This document shows, piece after piece, positions 1 to 10,402 of a stretch of 64,000 nucleotides of DNA. The notes below the pieces were generated by a model, which saw only the letters and a program-made list of their open reading frames with translations, made no database searches and was not told where the DNA came from. This DNA is from Rhizaria sp. SCN 62-66 (Eukaryota > Rhizaria, unplaced): positions 1 to 64,000 of the forward strand of contig MEDY01000102.1 of assembly GCA_001724265.1 (NCBI GenBank), written 5' to 3'. Positions within the stretch are counted from its first letter, which is position 1. Every line of letters begins with the position of its first letter. A program made the translations under genes and the position numbers.

Positions 1-1419
1 CCCCAGGGCATGAACAAGATGATTATCAACCACCTGGGCAAGATGTTCGTCACGTCCGACACTGCGACGATCTTGTCTGAGCTAGAGATCCAGCACGCCG
101 CGGCCAAGATGGTCGTCATGGCGGGCCAGATGCAGGAGCAGGAGGTCGGCGACGGCTCCAACTTCGTCATCGTCTTCGCGGGCGAGCTGCTGCGCATGGC
201 CGAGGACCTCATCCACCAGGGCCTCAAGCCGCAGGACATCATCGCCGGCTACACCACGGCCGCCAAGAAGGCCCAGGAGTTCGCCACCGAGCTCATCCTG
301 GCGTCGACGACGCAGGAGGACCTCTTCAAGGAGGATGCCGTGGCGCGCGCCGTGCGCTCGGCCGTGGCGTCGAAGCAGTTCGGCTACGAGGACCTGCTGT
401 CCAAGCTCGTCGCTCAGGCCGCCATCGCCGTCATGCCCAAGAACACGTTCAACTTCAACGTTGACAACGTGCGCGTGGCCAAGCTGATGGGCGGCGACAT
501 CCACACCTCGCACGTCGTGCGCGGCATGGTGTTCCCCTTCCCCACGCTGCCCTCGGCCATCACCTCGGTCAAGGACGCGCGTGTGGCCGTCTTCACGTGC
601 GCCATCGACGCGGCCGACACCGAGACCAAGGGCACGGCGCTGCTCAACAACGCCAAGGAACTCATGGAGTTCAACCGCGGCGAGGAGGTCGAGATCGAGG
701 CGCTCATCGCCGAGGTCAAGGCCTCGGGCGTCAACGTCATCGTCACCGGCGGATCCGTCTCGGACATTGCCGCCCACTTCATGGAGAAGCACGGCATCGT
801 GTGCATGCGTCTCGGCTCCAAGTTCGAGCTGCGCCGCCTCTGCCGCGCCATCGGCGCCCGCCCGCTCGTGTCGCTGGGTGCCGTGTCGGCCGAGAACCAG
901 GGCTTCTGCTCGCACGTCTACGTCAAGGAAGTCGGCCTCACCAAGCTGACCATCTTCGAGCAGGACGACGCCAACACGGCCTCGGTCGCCACCATCGTGC
1001 TGCGCGCGCAGACTTTCAACATGCTCAACGACGTCGAGCGCGCCATCGACGACGGCGTTAACACCGTCAAGGCCATGGGCCGCGAGCGCGGCGGGCACTT
1101 CCTCGCCGGCGCCGGCGCCTTCGAGGTCGAGCTGTACAAGCGCATGAGCGACTACGCTGCCACCGTGTCCGGGCTGCAGCAGTACTCGATCAACAAGTTC
1201 GCCGAGGCGCTGCTCGTGATCCCGCGCACGCTGGCCGAGAACGCCGGCCAGAACGCCACCGAGACCGTGGCGGCGCTGATCGAGGCGCACGAGAAGGGCC
1301 AGCGCGCCATGGGCGTCGCCGTGGCGACGATCCTCCGCGTCGACCAGATCATCCAGTGCAAGGCCGCCGGCGGGCCCAAGCTCCCCGGCAACAAGCAGCA
1401 CTGGGACGAGGAGGACTAA
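1..1419 (+). CDS. CCT8: T-complex protein 1 subunit theta (CCT8), 5' truncated by window edge
   Basis: Subunit of the cytosolic CCT/TRiC chaperonin, which folds actin, tubulin and other proteins using ATP. The frame is open from base 1, so the N-terminus lies outside the window; about 472 residues remain. The visible start, PQGMNKMIINHLGK, followed by FVTSDTATIL and MQEQEVGDGSN, is the theta-type chaperonin signature. The ATP-site motif GDGSN (usually GDGTN) is present, and the family-typical C-terminal GGPKLP precedes a short acidic tail. No intron is seen in the visible part. It ends with TAA. Theta is favoured over other CCT subunits because the NHLGKMFVTSD and VFAGELL segments match that paralogue. 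Confidence 0.95.
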   Translation, partial: PQGMNKMIINHLGKMFVTSDTATILSELEIQHAAAKMVVMAGQMQEQEVGDGSNFVIVFAGELLRMAEDLIHQGLKPQDIIAGYTTAAKKAQEFATELILASTTQEDLFKEDAVARAVRSAVASKQFGYEDLLSKLVAQAAIAVMPKNTFNFNVDNVRVAKLMGGDIHTSHVVRGMVFPFPTLPSAITSVKDARVAVFTCAIDAADTETKGTALLNNAKELMEFNRGEEVEIEALIAEVKASGVNVIVTGGSVSDIAAHFMEKHGIVCMRLGSKFELRRLCRAIGARPLVSLGAVSAENQGFCSHVYVKEVGLTKLTIFEQDDANTASVATIVLRAQTFNMLNDVERAIDDGVNTVKAMGRERGGHFLAGAGAFEVELYKRMSDYAATVSGLQQYSINKFAEALLVIPRTLAENAGQNATETVAALIEAHEKGQRAMGVAVATILRVDQIIQCKAAGGPKLPGNKQHWDEED

Positions 1420-1835
1420 GCGAGCCGGCCCTCTCCGCACGATCACGCGCTGCACATGTGTAAGAACATTCGGAAAGAGAAATAACATGCTTGTTCGAGG
1501 ATATGTTGTGGCTGTTTGATGGGAGTTTTAGTCTTGTGTGATATAGTGATAAATTGTGCTCGTGCTGGTTGTGACATATGATGTTGTGTGTTTGCCGTGG
1601 AGGCAAGCGCGTAAGTGGTTACAACAGCCAGCGTGAACGCGAGTTCGAAGTATGAAGTACAGTAATATCAGATAGAGAGTACATTTGTGTGTATTTGTAT
1701 ACATTAATAAACCTAGTAAATAACGTATATATAAAGCAGTCGATCTTTTATATATGAATTGGCCCGAAGTCGCGTTCAGAAGTACATGCCTATTTGTCGC
1801 ATGTTGTAGCTTTTCATTGGGTCGTTGCATCATCT
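1420..1835. other. Intergenic, between convergent CCT8 and PET117-like genes
   Basis: AT-rich 3' flank of two convergent genes. A plus-strand AATAAA at 1706-1711 is a candidate polyadenylation signal for CCT8. No supported coding sequence is seen. Confidence 0.6.
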
Positions 1836-2203
1836 TCACGCGTCTTTGTTCGAGTTGCGGGCCGCGACAGCAGATGTCGATGAGTGCTGCATAGGCTCCT
1901 CAGTCTCGTAGCGACGAAGCATGCGCTCGCGGTCCTTCTGCAAACCCTTGGTCATCTCCTAGGGGAACACAGGCAAGAGGGTTGACATCAAATTGGTACA
2001 TACAAGTAAGGTATGAGCATGTGAGTTAGTCATCGAGCAGATTCAGAGGACTCTAGCGAGGTCTAGCGGAGGACAACAGCTGTGGCAGAAGAGACATCGT
2101 TATAACGTACCTTGCGGTCAAACTCCTTCTTCCAGTGCACAAATGCAACTGAGACTGCGCAGAAGATGATGGAGCCGTAGAAAGCCTTCTGGCCACGATT
2201 CAT
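1836..2203 (-). CDS. PET117-like cytochrome c oxidase assembly protein (two exons)
   Basis: Predicted 70-residue protein joined from exon 1 at 2203-2111 (31 codons) and exon 2 at 1958-1836; the intron starts GTACGT and ends CCTAG. The N-terminus MNRGQKAFYGSIIF holds one hydrophobic segment (residues 8-22) followed by VHWKKEFDRK and, across the junction, EMTKGLQKDRERM. This order (short N-terminus, one membrane span, Val-His, then a charged helix with a Met-x-x-Gly turn and an Arg-Glu-Arg motif) is the layout of PET117, a mitochondrial inner-membrane factor for complex IV assembly. The first ATG is at 2203; upstream codons in frame are not ATG. The protein is short, so the family call rests on pattern and not on long alignment. 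Stop is TGA. Confidence 0.6.
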
Positions 2204-2758
2204 GCTGGTGTCGGAGCGAGGCAGAGCGAGACAGGGCGAGTACAGAGGGTTGCGGAACACTTGAGAGGATATAAAAGAGGGAGAATCGAGATATCAACAC
2301 GGAAGTAAAGCTACACCAGCTACTAAGTCTTCTGACAATCAGATGAGGCTGCTTGTAAGTCCTTTGATGTTTGATGCACAGGTCTGCTCTGTGGCTACTC
2401 ATTTGCGGCCTAACTTCCCCGGGCTATGAGGCGATCACCGCAAGGGGTATTTCGTCGGGATAACGAGCTTTCCTGGGTGTATAATTTTATATTTTGATAC
2501 GATATGCTCTACTCTTTATCAAATTAATATCTATGTTTCTGTTGACGGTCAACCCAGCGTGAGGCAGCTCGATCCCTAGTCCTCATCAAGCTCGTCGTGT
2601 CGGCATCACATACCAAACGAAACGCGTCTCCTGAGCATGTCCCCGTCTTGCTTTAGGACTGCAGTTGAATGCTCATAGATTTCGCCCCATATAACTCATA
2701 ATCATCTTATTATTTTGTCTACTGACGCGATCCGTGCGTCTGTACAGGGGCTTTTAGG
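2204..2758. other. Divergent promoter region of PET117-like and SRP72 genes
   Basis: AT-rich 555-bp head-to-head spacer. A T-rich tract followed by TACAG just before the SRP72 ATG could be a 5'-UTR intron acceptor. No other gene is seen. Confidence 0.5.
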
Positions 2759-4975
2759 ATGTCCTCGAGCACAGACGCCGTCTTTGCGCCCATCCTCGCT
2801 CGCCTCAACGACGGCGACTACGCCGCGGCGCAGACTGCGATCGACAAGGCGCTCGCCCTCCGTGGTCCCAAGGCGCTCCCTGCGTCTGCGCGCCCTTCGC
2901 TGCAGCACATCCAGGCGTACGTGGCGTACCGCCTGGGCAAGCTGCCCGAGGCGCTTGACGCGGCGCGCCGCCTCCCGACCGAGTTCAAGGCCGCACACGC
3001 GACAGGCCACCTCGAGGCGCAGACGCTGTACAAGATGGGCAAGTTTGCCGACGCTGCGGCCGCCTACGACGCCTTCGTGGACGACGCCGCGCTCGCGGCC
3101 GACGCCGAAGTGCTTGTGAACGTGCTCGCCACGCTCGTCGCCGCCGGCCGCGCCGCCGACGCTGTGGCCATGCTCGAGCGCATCGGCACGCGTGCGCGCC
3201 TCGCCTCCGCGCCTGCGGGCGCCGCCGCCGCCGCCGCTGCCGCCGCGAGCGCGGGCGTGTCGCACGAGGTGGTGTTCAACGCCGCCTGCGCGCTCGCCGA
3301 GCAGGGTGACTTGACTGCCGCGACGGCCGCCGTGGAGCAAGCGAAGGCGATGCTGCGCGCGCAGGTCGCCGCCGCCGAGGCCGAGGCTGATGTCGACGAC
3401 GACGGCGAGGCTGAGGAGCGCGCCGCAGACCTGGAGGCCGAGCTGGCTGTGGTGCAGCTGCAGGGCGCGTACATCAAGCAGCTCGCCGGCGACGAGGACG
3501 CGGCCGCCGCAGTGTACAGCGCGCTTGCCGCGTCAGCCGTCGTCGCCGCGCGCCAGCCTGTGGCCGCGGCCATTGCGGCGAACAACACGGCCGCGCTGCG
3601 CCGCAACGGCGGCAAGGCGTCGTTCGAGGCCGTGCGTAAGCTCGACCACGCGCTCGCGCAGGCTGGCGACAAGCTGCTGCCCAAGCAGCGCCAGACGCTC
3701 GATCTCAACGCCGGGCTGCTGCTCGCGCACTGCAACAAGCCCGTCGAGGCCCGCGAGCGCCTCAAGGCCGGCGCGGCCGACGCTGAGACGCTGGCGCTCG
3801 TGGCCATCGCCGCGCTCGTCAAGGATAAGGCCTACGCCAAGGCCGAGGCGACGGCGCGTGACCACGTGGCTGCGCACCCATCGGCGGCCAAGTCGCTGCG
3901 CGCGCGCCTGGCGCTCGTGCACCTGCCGCTGCTGCGCGACAACTACGCCGTCGCGATTGCCGCACTTGAGGACCTCATCGCCGCGAGCGAGGGCGCAGAC
4001 TGGCAGGGCCGCGGCGGCGCGTTGCGTTTCAAGCCCGCCGTGACGGCCGTGTTGCTGGCCATCCACGGGCGCGCGGGCGACGCCGCGGGCGCCGAGGCCG
4101 TGCTCGACGCCGCTGTGGCGCACTGGGAGAAGGAGCTCGCCGCCGCGGGGCTGTCGGAGCCGGCGCGCCGCGCACGCGCGCAGTCGCTGCTGCACTCGCT
4201 GCAGAGCCAGGCCGCCGAGCTCAAGATGCGCGCCGGGCGCGCCGCCGAGGCCGTGGCGCTGCTCGAGTCGCTTGCCGCGCGCGCGCAGGCTTCCGGCGAC
4301 GACGAGGGCGCTCGCCGGTACCTGGTGCAGGTGGTGTCGACCGTGGTGGAAAGCGATCCCGCCAAGGCGCAGCGGCTGCTGGCCCAGCTTCCCGGCGCCG
4401 ACGCCGACGCCAAGGCCGCGGCGGGCAAGCTCGACGTCGACGCGCTCGAGGCCGGCCCCGCGCCCGCCATCACGGACGCCGCCGCCGCCACCGCTGCCGC
4501 TGCGAAGCCCGCGAAGACCCGCAAGGTTGCGATGGACGACGAGGAGGACGAGGACGGCCGTCTCGCTTCCGACGACGACGCCGAGGACGACGACGAGAGC
4601 GCGGCGGCCGCGGCGAGCGCCGTGGCTTACCTGCCCAACGGCAAGCGCGTGCTTTCGCCCGAGAAGCTTGCGCAGGTGCGCGCGCGCAACAAGCGCCGCC
4701 GCGTGCCCACCCTGCCCGGCAACATGACCGCGGAGCAGGCGGCGGCCAACATTGCCGCCAGCAAGGGGCCCAACCCGCACCGCTGGCTGCCCAAGTGGGA
4801 GCGCCCCGCCGCGCAGCAGGCCAAGGGCAAGGCCGCCAAGGGCGCCATTGCGCGCGGCCCGCAGGGCAGTGGCGTGAGCGAGAATAAGACCGAGGTGTCG
4901 ACGGTGGACGCCAAGCCTCACGTGATGAACTCGCCCTCGAACAACGACAAGCGCCCCCGCAACAAGCGCCGGTAA
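2759..4975 (+). CDS. SRP72: Signal recognition particle subunit SRP72
   Basis: 738-residue single-exon protein. SRP72 binds SRP RNA together with SRP68 and is needed for co-translational targeting to the ER. The N-terminal half is a series of TPR-like helical hairpins (for example GDYAAAQTAIDKAL, then AYVAYRLGKLPEALDAARRL), as in SRP72. A conserved basic RNA-binding motif lies near the C-terminus, about residues 640-682: KRRRVPTLPGN, then PNPHRWLPKWER, the counterpart of the family motif PDPERWLP. An acidic low-complexity stretch precedes it (around residues 597-620) and the tail is Lys/Arg-rich. Length is close to the usual SRP72. An alanine-rich run near residue 160 is typical of genes here. 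Stop is TAA. Confidence 0.92.
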   Translation: MSSSTDAVFAPILARLNDGDYAAAQTAIDKALALRGPKALPASARPSLQHIQAYVAYRLGKLPEALDAARRLPTEFKAAHATGHLEAQTLYKMGKFADAAAAYDAFVDDAALAADAEVLVNVLATLVAAGRAADAVAMLERIGTRARLASAPAGAAAAAAAAASAGVSHEVVFNAACALAEQGDLTAATAAVEQAKAMLRAQVAAAEAEADVDDDGEAEERAADLEAELAVVQLQGAYIKQLAGDEDAAAAVYSALAASAVVAARQPVAAAIAANNTAALRRNGGKASFEAVRKLDHALAQAGDKLLPKQRQTLDLNAGLLLAHCNKPVEARERLKAGAADAETLALVAIAALVKDKAYAKAEATARDHVAAHPSAAKSLRARLALVHLPLLRDNYAVAIAALEDLIAASEGADWQGRGGALRFKPAVTAVLLAIHGRAGDAAGAEAVLDAAVAHWEKELAAAGLSEPARRARAQSLLHSLQSQAAELKMRAGRAAEAVALLESLAARAQASGDDEGARRYLVQVVSTVVESDPAKAQRLLAQLPGADADAKAAAGKLDVDALEAGPAPAITDAAAATAAAAKPAKTRKVAMDDEEDEDGRLASDDDAEDDDESAAAAASAVAYLPNGKRVLSPEKLAQVRARNKRRRVPTLPGNMTAEQAAANIAASKGPNPHRWLPKWERPAAQQAKGKAAKGAIARGPQGSGVSENKTEVSTVDAKPHVMNSPSNNDKRPRNKRR

Positions 4976-5254
4976 AGAAGCGCGACGGTGTGGTTGCAGT
5001 GCTCATATTGAGGCGCGTCTATTTTATTTTAGTCCAGTTTTGCTTGATGGTTAAGTTTTTCTTCTATATTTCATCCTCCGTTGGATTGCTCCTGTGTTAA
5101 TCGTAGAAGCTTATGAGACATGGTGCTTTCAATTGGTCCACATTTTAGATAGTACGAGTATACTTTGTATGCATGTAAGTAAATAAGTAAACAACAAAAA
5201 AAAACACAATAATACAAACACTTCTTGAATCACACAGCGTTGCATGCATAATGT

Positions 5255-7625
5255 TCAATCAGTGGTGACAGTTGCCGTGAGATACGCCATCAGTTCGGTG
5301 TATACAGCATGGCCGGTGGCAATGCACGCGTCGCGCGCCTGGGCCAAGCGACGCGCAAAGAGCACGGCCATCTTGTCCTCCGCGCTAGACTTCGCAATCT
5401 GCGTGGCAAGCGTCTTAGCAAGGTTCTCCAGACCTGCACGGGAAAGAACAACAGTGAAGACGATGTGAGGATAAAGATGTGGTGAATTACGCGTCGATCG
5501 TAATATCGTATTCCTTTGCATGTTAAAATATTGAGAATTATGATCCGCATGATACAATTAAATTAAACGTACGCTTACGCTTCACCATGACCGCGGTGGC
5601 ACCGACCGCGCAGGCCAAAGCCACTGCCTCTGCAACAGATGCAGCAGAAACAGTCCCAGCACCCGCGAACGAGACTGTCACAGACCCAACTGATCCATTC
5701 TCACCACTTTGCTGCGTGAGGGCGCTAAAAAGCGCTGTCACAGTGTGGATGACGGACGCGGCGTCGTTAGTGAGAGCCCGCAGCGCAGTCTCAGTGTCTG
5801 CCGCGCTCACTGCCACGGCAGCCGACCCAGCTGCGTTCACGGTGATCACGAGCTTCGCATCCGCGTCTGCACCCTGCGTGCCCACGGTCACTGCGCCCAC
5901 AGCCGTCGCCGCAGTCAGCGCCTCGCGCACCGCCACGAGCGCTGTCGCAACGTCGCAGTCCACAGTGCTCACGCCGTCGCCACCGTCGCCGGACGCAACT
6001 GCAACAACCGACGGCACCGCGGCGGCGACGGCAGCGGCGACGTTGTCCGCGTCGTCACAGGTGTCGTCACACCACTCGTCCTCGTCTTCGTCACCGTAAC
6101 CATCGTTTTCGCCGTTACTGTTATCGCGATCAACCGGGGGCCGCGTCATCGTCCCATCGTCGGGGATGCCGTGGAAGCCGCAGAACCAGGCGCTGTTGGT
6201 CGCGCACCGCGGCAGTGCGGCCAGCCCGCGGCGCGGCAGCAGCGCGTAGTCGCCGTCAGGAGCGCGGGCGCCCACAGTCGCGCCTGGGCTGTTACTCGGA
6301 TTGAGGAGCAGCGGCAGAGGCATCAGCGAGAAGCCGGGGTAGCGCGTCGCAGACACGGCGCGAGCACAGTCGCACTCGTGCGCCAACACCAGTCCTTGCA
6401 CAGCCTCAGCCACGGCGTTCGCTTCAGGCGCATCAACAGCATCCGCGACTTTGCTGGGAGCCTTCTCAGCGCCGCGCTCGGCCCAGCGCATCTCCCACTC
6501 GTCGAAGCACTCGACGTACTCGTGCTTAACGAAGCCGACGCGCTGGAAAAGCTTCAGCGACGCCGCGTTCGTGCCCTTGATCTTGGCCACAAGCCGCCCG
6601 GCGCCGAGGAACTCGCGCGCAACAGTGACCATCGCGTGTAGAGTGGAGAGCGCAAGTCCGCGGCCGCGCGAGGAGGGCTCACCGAGCATGATGTCGACCT
6701 CAAGTGTCGTCGGAGGGACGGCTCCAGTCACACAAGTTGCAGCCGCTGTCTTGTTGTGATCAGCGTCGTTCTCGTTCTCATCACCGTCTTCCTGTTGCAA
6801 GTAGTCGTGGACAAAGAGGTTGACGTCGCCGACCGCGGCGGTAGGCGTTACCAGCGCAGCAGCTGCAATGGCGTAGGCGCTCATAGCAGCGGCATCACTA
6901 GCAGCAACCGCATCAACGTTGCCGTTCGCGTTGCTCTGCGCGCAGACGCCGGAGCACAGAGTGGCGCGACGGAGGTCCACAACGAGCTCAGGTGCAAGCT
7001 CAAAGCCGTCAGCAGCCAACGCTTGCTTGCTATCACTGCTTGCAGGCACAGACACTGCCGTTGAGAGTGCATGTGCGGGAAGAGTGGCCTTGGACACGCC
7101 ACGGGGCCAGTACGCAAGCGCGGTCTCAATCGCCTTCACTGGCAGCGCGGGCAACGCAGAAAGAGGCGCAGGGATCACAGCCGCTGCCACAGCTGCGTCG
7201 GGTTGAGGGACGGCGGTGACGGTGACGGAGAACGGTGGGGGAAGCTGGGCGCGATCAATGACGATGAATGTCCGCTTATCGGAGTCCAGTGCCCAAGAGC
7301 GTTGCATGGTGTACTCTTCGTCAAGCGAAAGGGGCTCAGAAGCGGTCATCTCGCGCACCCATGGGTCCAGCATCCAGGCTAGGGCGAAACAAGATGTCAG
7401 AAGGCCATCGGGGTGAGCAGTTGGTTCGCGTGCGATGTTGGGATTGAGAAGCGGTGAGATTTGGGCGATTGCGTAGGACGTACTGTGATATTTGGCAACA
7501 TGGCGCGGGAGATAAGGAACAAGGACTACTTGATCAGTGACAATCACGAGTTGCTTGTCGATAATCATCTTGTCCTGTAGAGTTGCCAGCCGCGCAGTGA
7601 TGTCTTCATCTGCACCAGTCGACAT
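5255..7625 (-). CDS. NAT9: NAT9-like GNAT acetyltransferase with long C-terminal extension
   Basis: Two exons: 7625-5573 and 5433-5255, giving 743 residues; donor GTACGT (an alternative GTAAGC six bases upstream also keeps frame). The N-terminus matches N-acetyltransferase 9: VVLVPYLPRHVAKYH, then TASEPLSLDEEYTMQRSW and DKRTFIVID. After a low-complexity insertion the GNAT core resumes at VGDVNLFVHDY, and the acetyl-CoA loop EPSSRGRGLA is present, followed by LKLFQRVGFV. NAT9 acetylates protein substrates (tubulin N-termini have been proposed). Animal NAT9 is about 207 residues, so the ~370 residues after the GNAT domain are extra; they are rich in Ala/Val/Asp and were not recognised. The last exon encodes an amphipathic helical end. 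Stop is TGA. Confidence 0.85.
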
Positions 7626-8125
7626 GGTCTTGCGAGGTATTCCGAGTATTGGTTTGAGCTCGATTGATCGTCAATAGAGCTCAAGTATCTATAAAAAACC
7701 TATTTGCACTAGTTGTACGATTTTCCTGTATAGCGTTACTGTAATAGGGATATAACCCTTGGAATACAGACTTTCAGAGTTGGTCCTCATGCAGGAGTAC
7801 GATTGTTACGGGCGGTGCTTTAGCTGTTTCATATTGTCATTGCACGTATAAGGCCGAGGCTGCTAAAACAAGTTTAACGGTTTTCCGTTTTGTATTAATG
7901 CTGACCATCACGCTCTATACTGAGCACGGTGCCCACGAAATAAACTACATATGAAAGCAGTGCGCACCGAGGATGCATCTTTAAGTTTGCTTTGCTTCGC
8001 AAACATGCAACCAACCTCAGGCAGCGACACTCCCTTTTATTCCTTTTATACTTACAACAACAAATCACACTCACTTTCTAATCTCACAACACTGCCGCGT
8101 CATATATATAGAAACAGATAGGATC
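7626..8125. other. Intergenic between two minus-strand genes
   Basis: AT-rich 500-bp spacer holding the 5' flank of the NAT9-like gene and the 3' flank of the G3BP-like gene. No supported feature is seen. Confidence 0.5.
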
Positions 8126-9592
8126 TTACGCGGAGGGCTGGTTGAGCTGGTGGTTGCCGCCGCGGGGGCGGTGCACAGCCGTGGCGTTGGCCTTGGAACT
8201 GATGCGCGGCAGGGACTCGCTCGCCGCGGGGGCCTGCGCGCGGGGCGCGCGGGCCTCGGCGGGGCGGCGCTCGTTGGCCTCGGTGGAGCGAGGGGGACGC
8301 TCGCCGTCGCGGGGGACGCGGACAGCGCCGGTGCGGGGCGGGGCGCTGGTCTTGACCTCGACGACGAGCGGCAGACCCAGGGGCGCGAGACCCGCGGCGC
8401 AGACCTTCTTGACGGCGGCCTCGGACTCGAGCGTGACGAACGCGCAGCCGCGGGTGCCCATGAAGGAGATGTTGATGGGCGTGACGCCGAGTGAGCGCAA
8501 GGACGCGTCGAGGTCGTCCTTGGTGACGGCGCCGAGGGTGCCGACGAACAGCATGTTCTGCGAGGACGCCGCGGGGGCGGCGGCAGCGGCGGTGACAACG
8601 GGCTTGGCCTCAGCGGCGGGAGCGGGCTTGGCGGCGGCGGCGGCGGCGGCGGAGACGGGCTTGACAGGGCGCGCGGCGGCCGACGCGGCGGGGGCGGCGG
8701 CGGCGGCGGCCTCGCCGGTGGGCTTGGCGAGCAGCGACGCCCATGAGGCAACCTTGACGGGCTTGGCGTCGACGGGCGCGGCGGCGGGGGCGGCGGCGGC
8801 CGGCTTCGCGTCGGCCTTGGGAGCAGCAGCAGCCTTGGCGGCGGGCTTGGCGGTGGCGGCAGGCTTGGTCTCGGCGGCAGCGGGCTTCGCGGCGGCCTCG
8901 GCGGGCTTGGCAGCGGACTCAGCGGGAGCGGCGGCAGCCTTAGCAGCGGCGCGGGGCTTGGAGGGGCGGGCGTCAACCTTGGTCTTGTCATCGACGGCGG
9001 CGGCGGCGACGGCGGGGGCAGCGGCGGCCTCAGCGGGCTTGGCGGCCTCTACGGGGGCAGCGGCGGCGACGGCAACGGGCTCCTCGGCGGCCTTGGGGGC
9101 GGCGGCGGGGGCGGCGACCTTCTTGGTGGGCGCGCGCTCGCGCTTGGCGGGGGTGGGGGCCGCAGCAGAAGCAGTAGCAACGGCGGCGGCAGCGGGGGCA
9201 GCAGCCGGGGCAGCAGCGGCGGCGCCAGTGAAGACGACGAGGTCGGAGCCGATGTAGAAGCCGCCGTTGACGTGGGGGACAAGGATAACGCGCATGAAGG
9301 CGCGGTCGTTGGCGGCGCCGGTGAGGTGAACGAGGACGTTGCCATCGTGGGTAACCTGCACAGCGACCGAGTCGACGATGATGGTGCCCTCAGAGAAGGT
9401 TGCGGCCACCGCGGCCTTGATCGCAGATGCGCCGACGGTGTCGGCGGCGGGCGCCGCGCCGTCGACAAGAGTGAAGGAGGATTCGGAGGAGTAGAAGGTG
9501 GCGATGACGTCGAAGTTCTTCTCGAACACGGCCTCGTAGTAAGCGCGGACGAGCGCGCCAGCAACCTCGGTAGCCTCAGTGCGGTCAAGCAT
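8126..9592 (-). CDS. G3BP-like protein: NTF2-like domain plus C-terminal RRM
   Basis: 488-residue single-exon protein. Residues 1-125 form an NTF2-like fold (ALVRAYYEAVFEKNFD, FYSSESSF, then FMRVILVPHVNGGFYIGSDL). A roughly 220-residue linker is dominated by Ala, Lys and Pro with repeated AKPA-type units. Residues 345-415 are an RRM: NMLFVGTLG (RNP2-like) and GCAFVTLES (RNP1-like). This NTF2-linker-RRM order is that of G3BP/Rasputin, cytoplasmic RNA-binding proteins that nucleate stress granules. The Arg/Gly-rich tail usual after the RRM is reduced to scattered Arg-Pro segments. Stop is TAA. Confidence 0.85.
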   Translation of the reverse strand: MLDRTEATEVAGALVRAYYEAVFEKNFDVIATFYSSESSFTLVDGAAPAADTVGASAIKAAVAATFSEGTIIVDSVAVQVTHDGNVLVHLTGAANDRAFMRVILVPHVNGGFYIGSDLVVFTGAAAAAPAAAPAAAAVATASAAAPTPAKRERAPTKKVAAPAAAPKAAEEPVAVAAAAPVEAAKPAEAAAAPAVAAAAVDDKTKVDARPSKPRAAAKAAAAPAESAAKPAEAAAKPAAAETKPAATAKPAAKAAAAPKADAKPAAAAPAAAPVDAKPVKVASWASLLAKPTGEAAAAAAPAASAAARPVKPVSAAAAAAAKPAPAAEAKPVVTAAAAAPAASSQNMLFVGTLGAVTKDDLDASLRSLGVTPINISFMGTRGCAFVTLESEAAVKKVCAAGLAPLGLPLVVEVKTSAPPRTGAVRVPRDGERPPRSTEANERRPAEARAPRAQAPAASESLPRISSKANATAVHRPRGGNHQLNQPSA

Positions 9593-10402
9593 GGTGCGGT
9601 TGTGGATTCTGTAAGTTGGCCCAGGAAGCGCACAGGCGGGTGTGCAGCAAGTGCGTGGGTGGGAAGAGAGTGCGATGGAGTGAGATGGGTGAGTGAGAAG
9701 GTGAGAGGGCGGGATTGTGGTTTGTCAGATCGGGAGTGGAGAGGGCGGGAAGCAACAGCGATTGAGAGCGGGCAATGATAGCTCGCTGAGACTAGGGCAT
9801 GTTGAGCGAGCGTTAAGGTGCTCAAAAGAATGGTTTGAGAGAGCAAGTTGCGGACTCGTCAAAAACAGTGCTGTCAGCACTTGCCACAGCCATGGAGGCA
9901 TTGCTTGGACTGTTGATGAGAGGAACAGTCGAGTCTGTCAACCAAATCCGTTCGCGCGAACGCGCAGCGATATTGTGCACAAGGTACACAATGTAAATGA
10001 ACGATACTGTCTGCACACCTAGACCGGTGCTCAATGTGCATTATATCCTTAAACTAGATGTTCTGAATGCGCAGATGTTCCTATTTTTTCCCATGAAGTG
10101 GTTGCGGGATCCCTCTCGGTCGGCCAGTTCGGTCGGTCAGTCGTCAGCCGGGGTTGTGCGGCCTAACTTCGACCGCCCAGACGACTCAAAATCTGTATGT
10201 GGTTGGGCGCCGTTTTCAAGTTCAAACCCAATATAAACGACTGTTTCCAATAAAAATAACATTACCCCAAACTATATGATACAGTCACAAACATTGTGAA
10301 TGTATTATCATAGTGAAATCATGTACAAATCATAACAAAACCAATAAATTATCTGATGTCACATCATCATCAGTCGTCACTAATAAAAAACAGTAGTTCG
10401 TC
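9593..10402. other. Intergenic between G3BP-like and L,D-transpeptidase genes
   Basis: 810 bp, AT-rich in its right half. It holds the 5' flank of the G3BP-like gene and the 3' flank of the transpeptidase gene. Short open frames occur on both strands, but none has family features or the strong GC-rich coding signal. Confidence 0.5.

Noticed and set aside
82-1488. Long minus-strand open frame opposite CCT8
   Set aside because: GC-rich coding DNA leaves the opposite frame free of stops; composition is His/Arg/Leu-rich with no family pattern, while CCT8 is certain.
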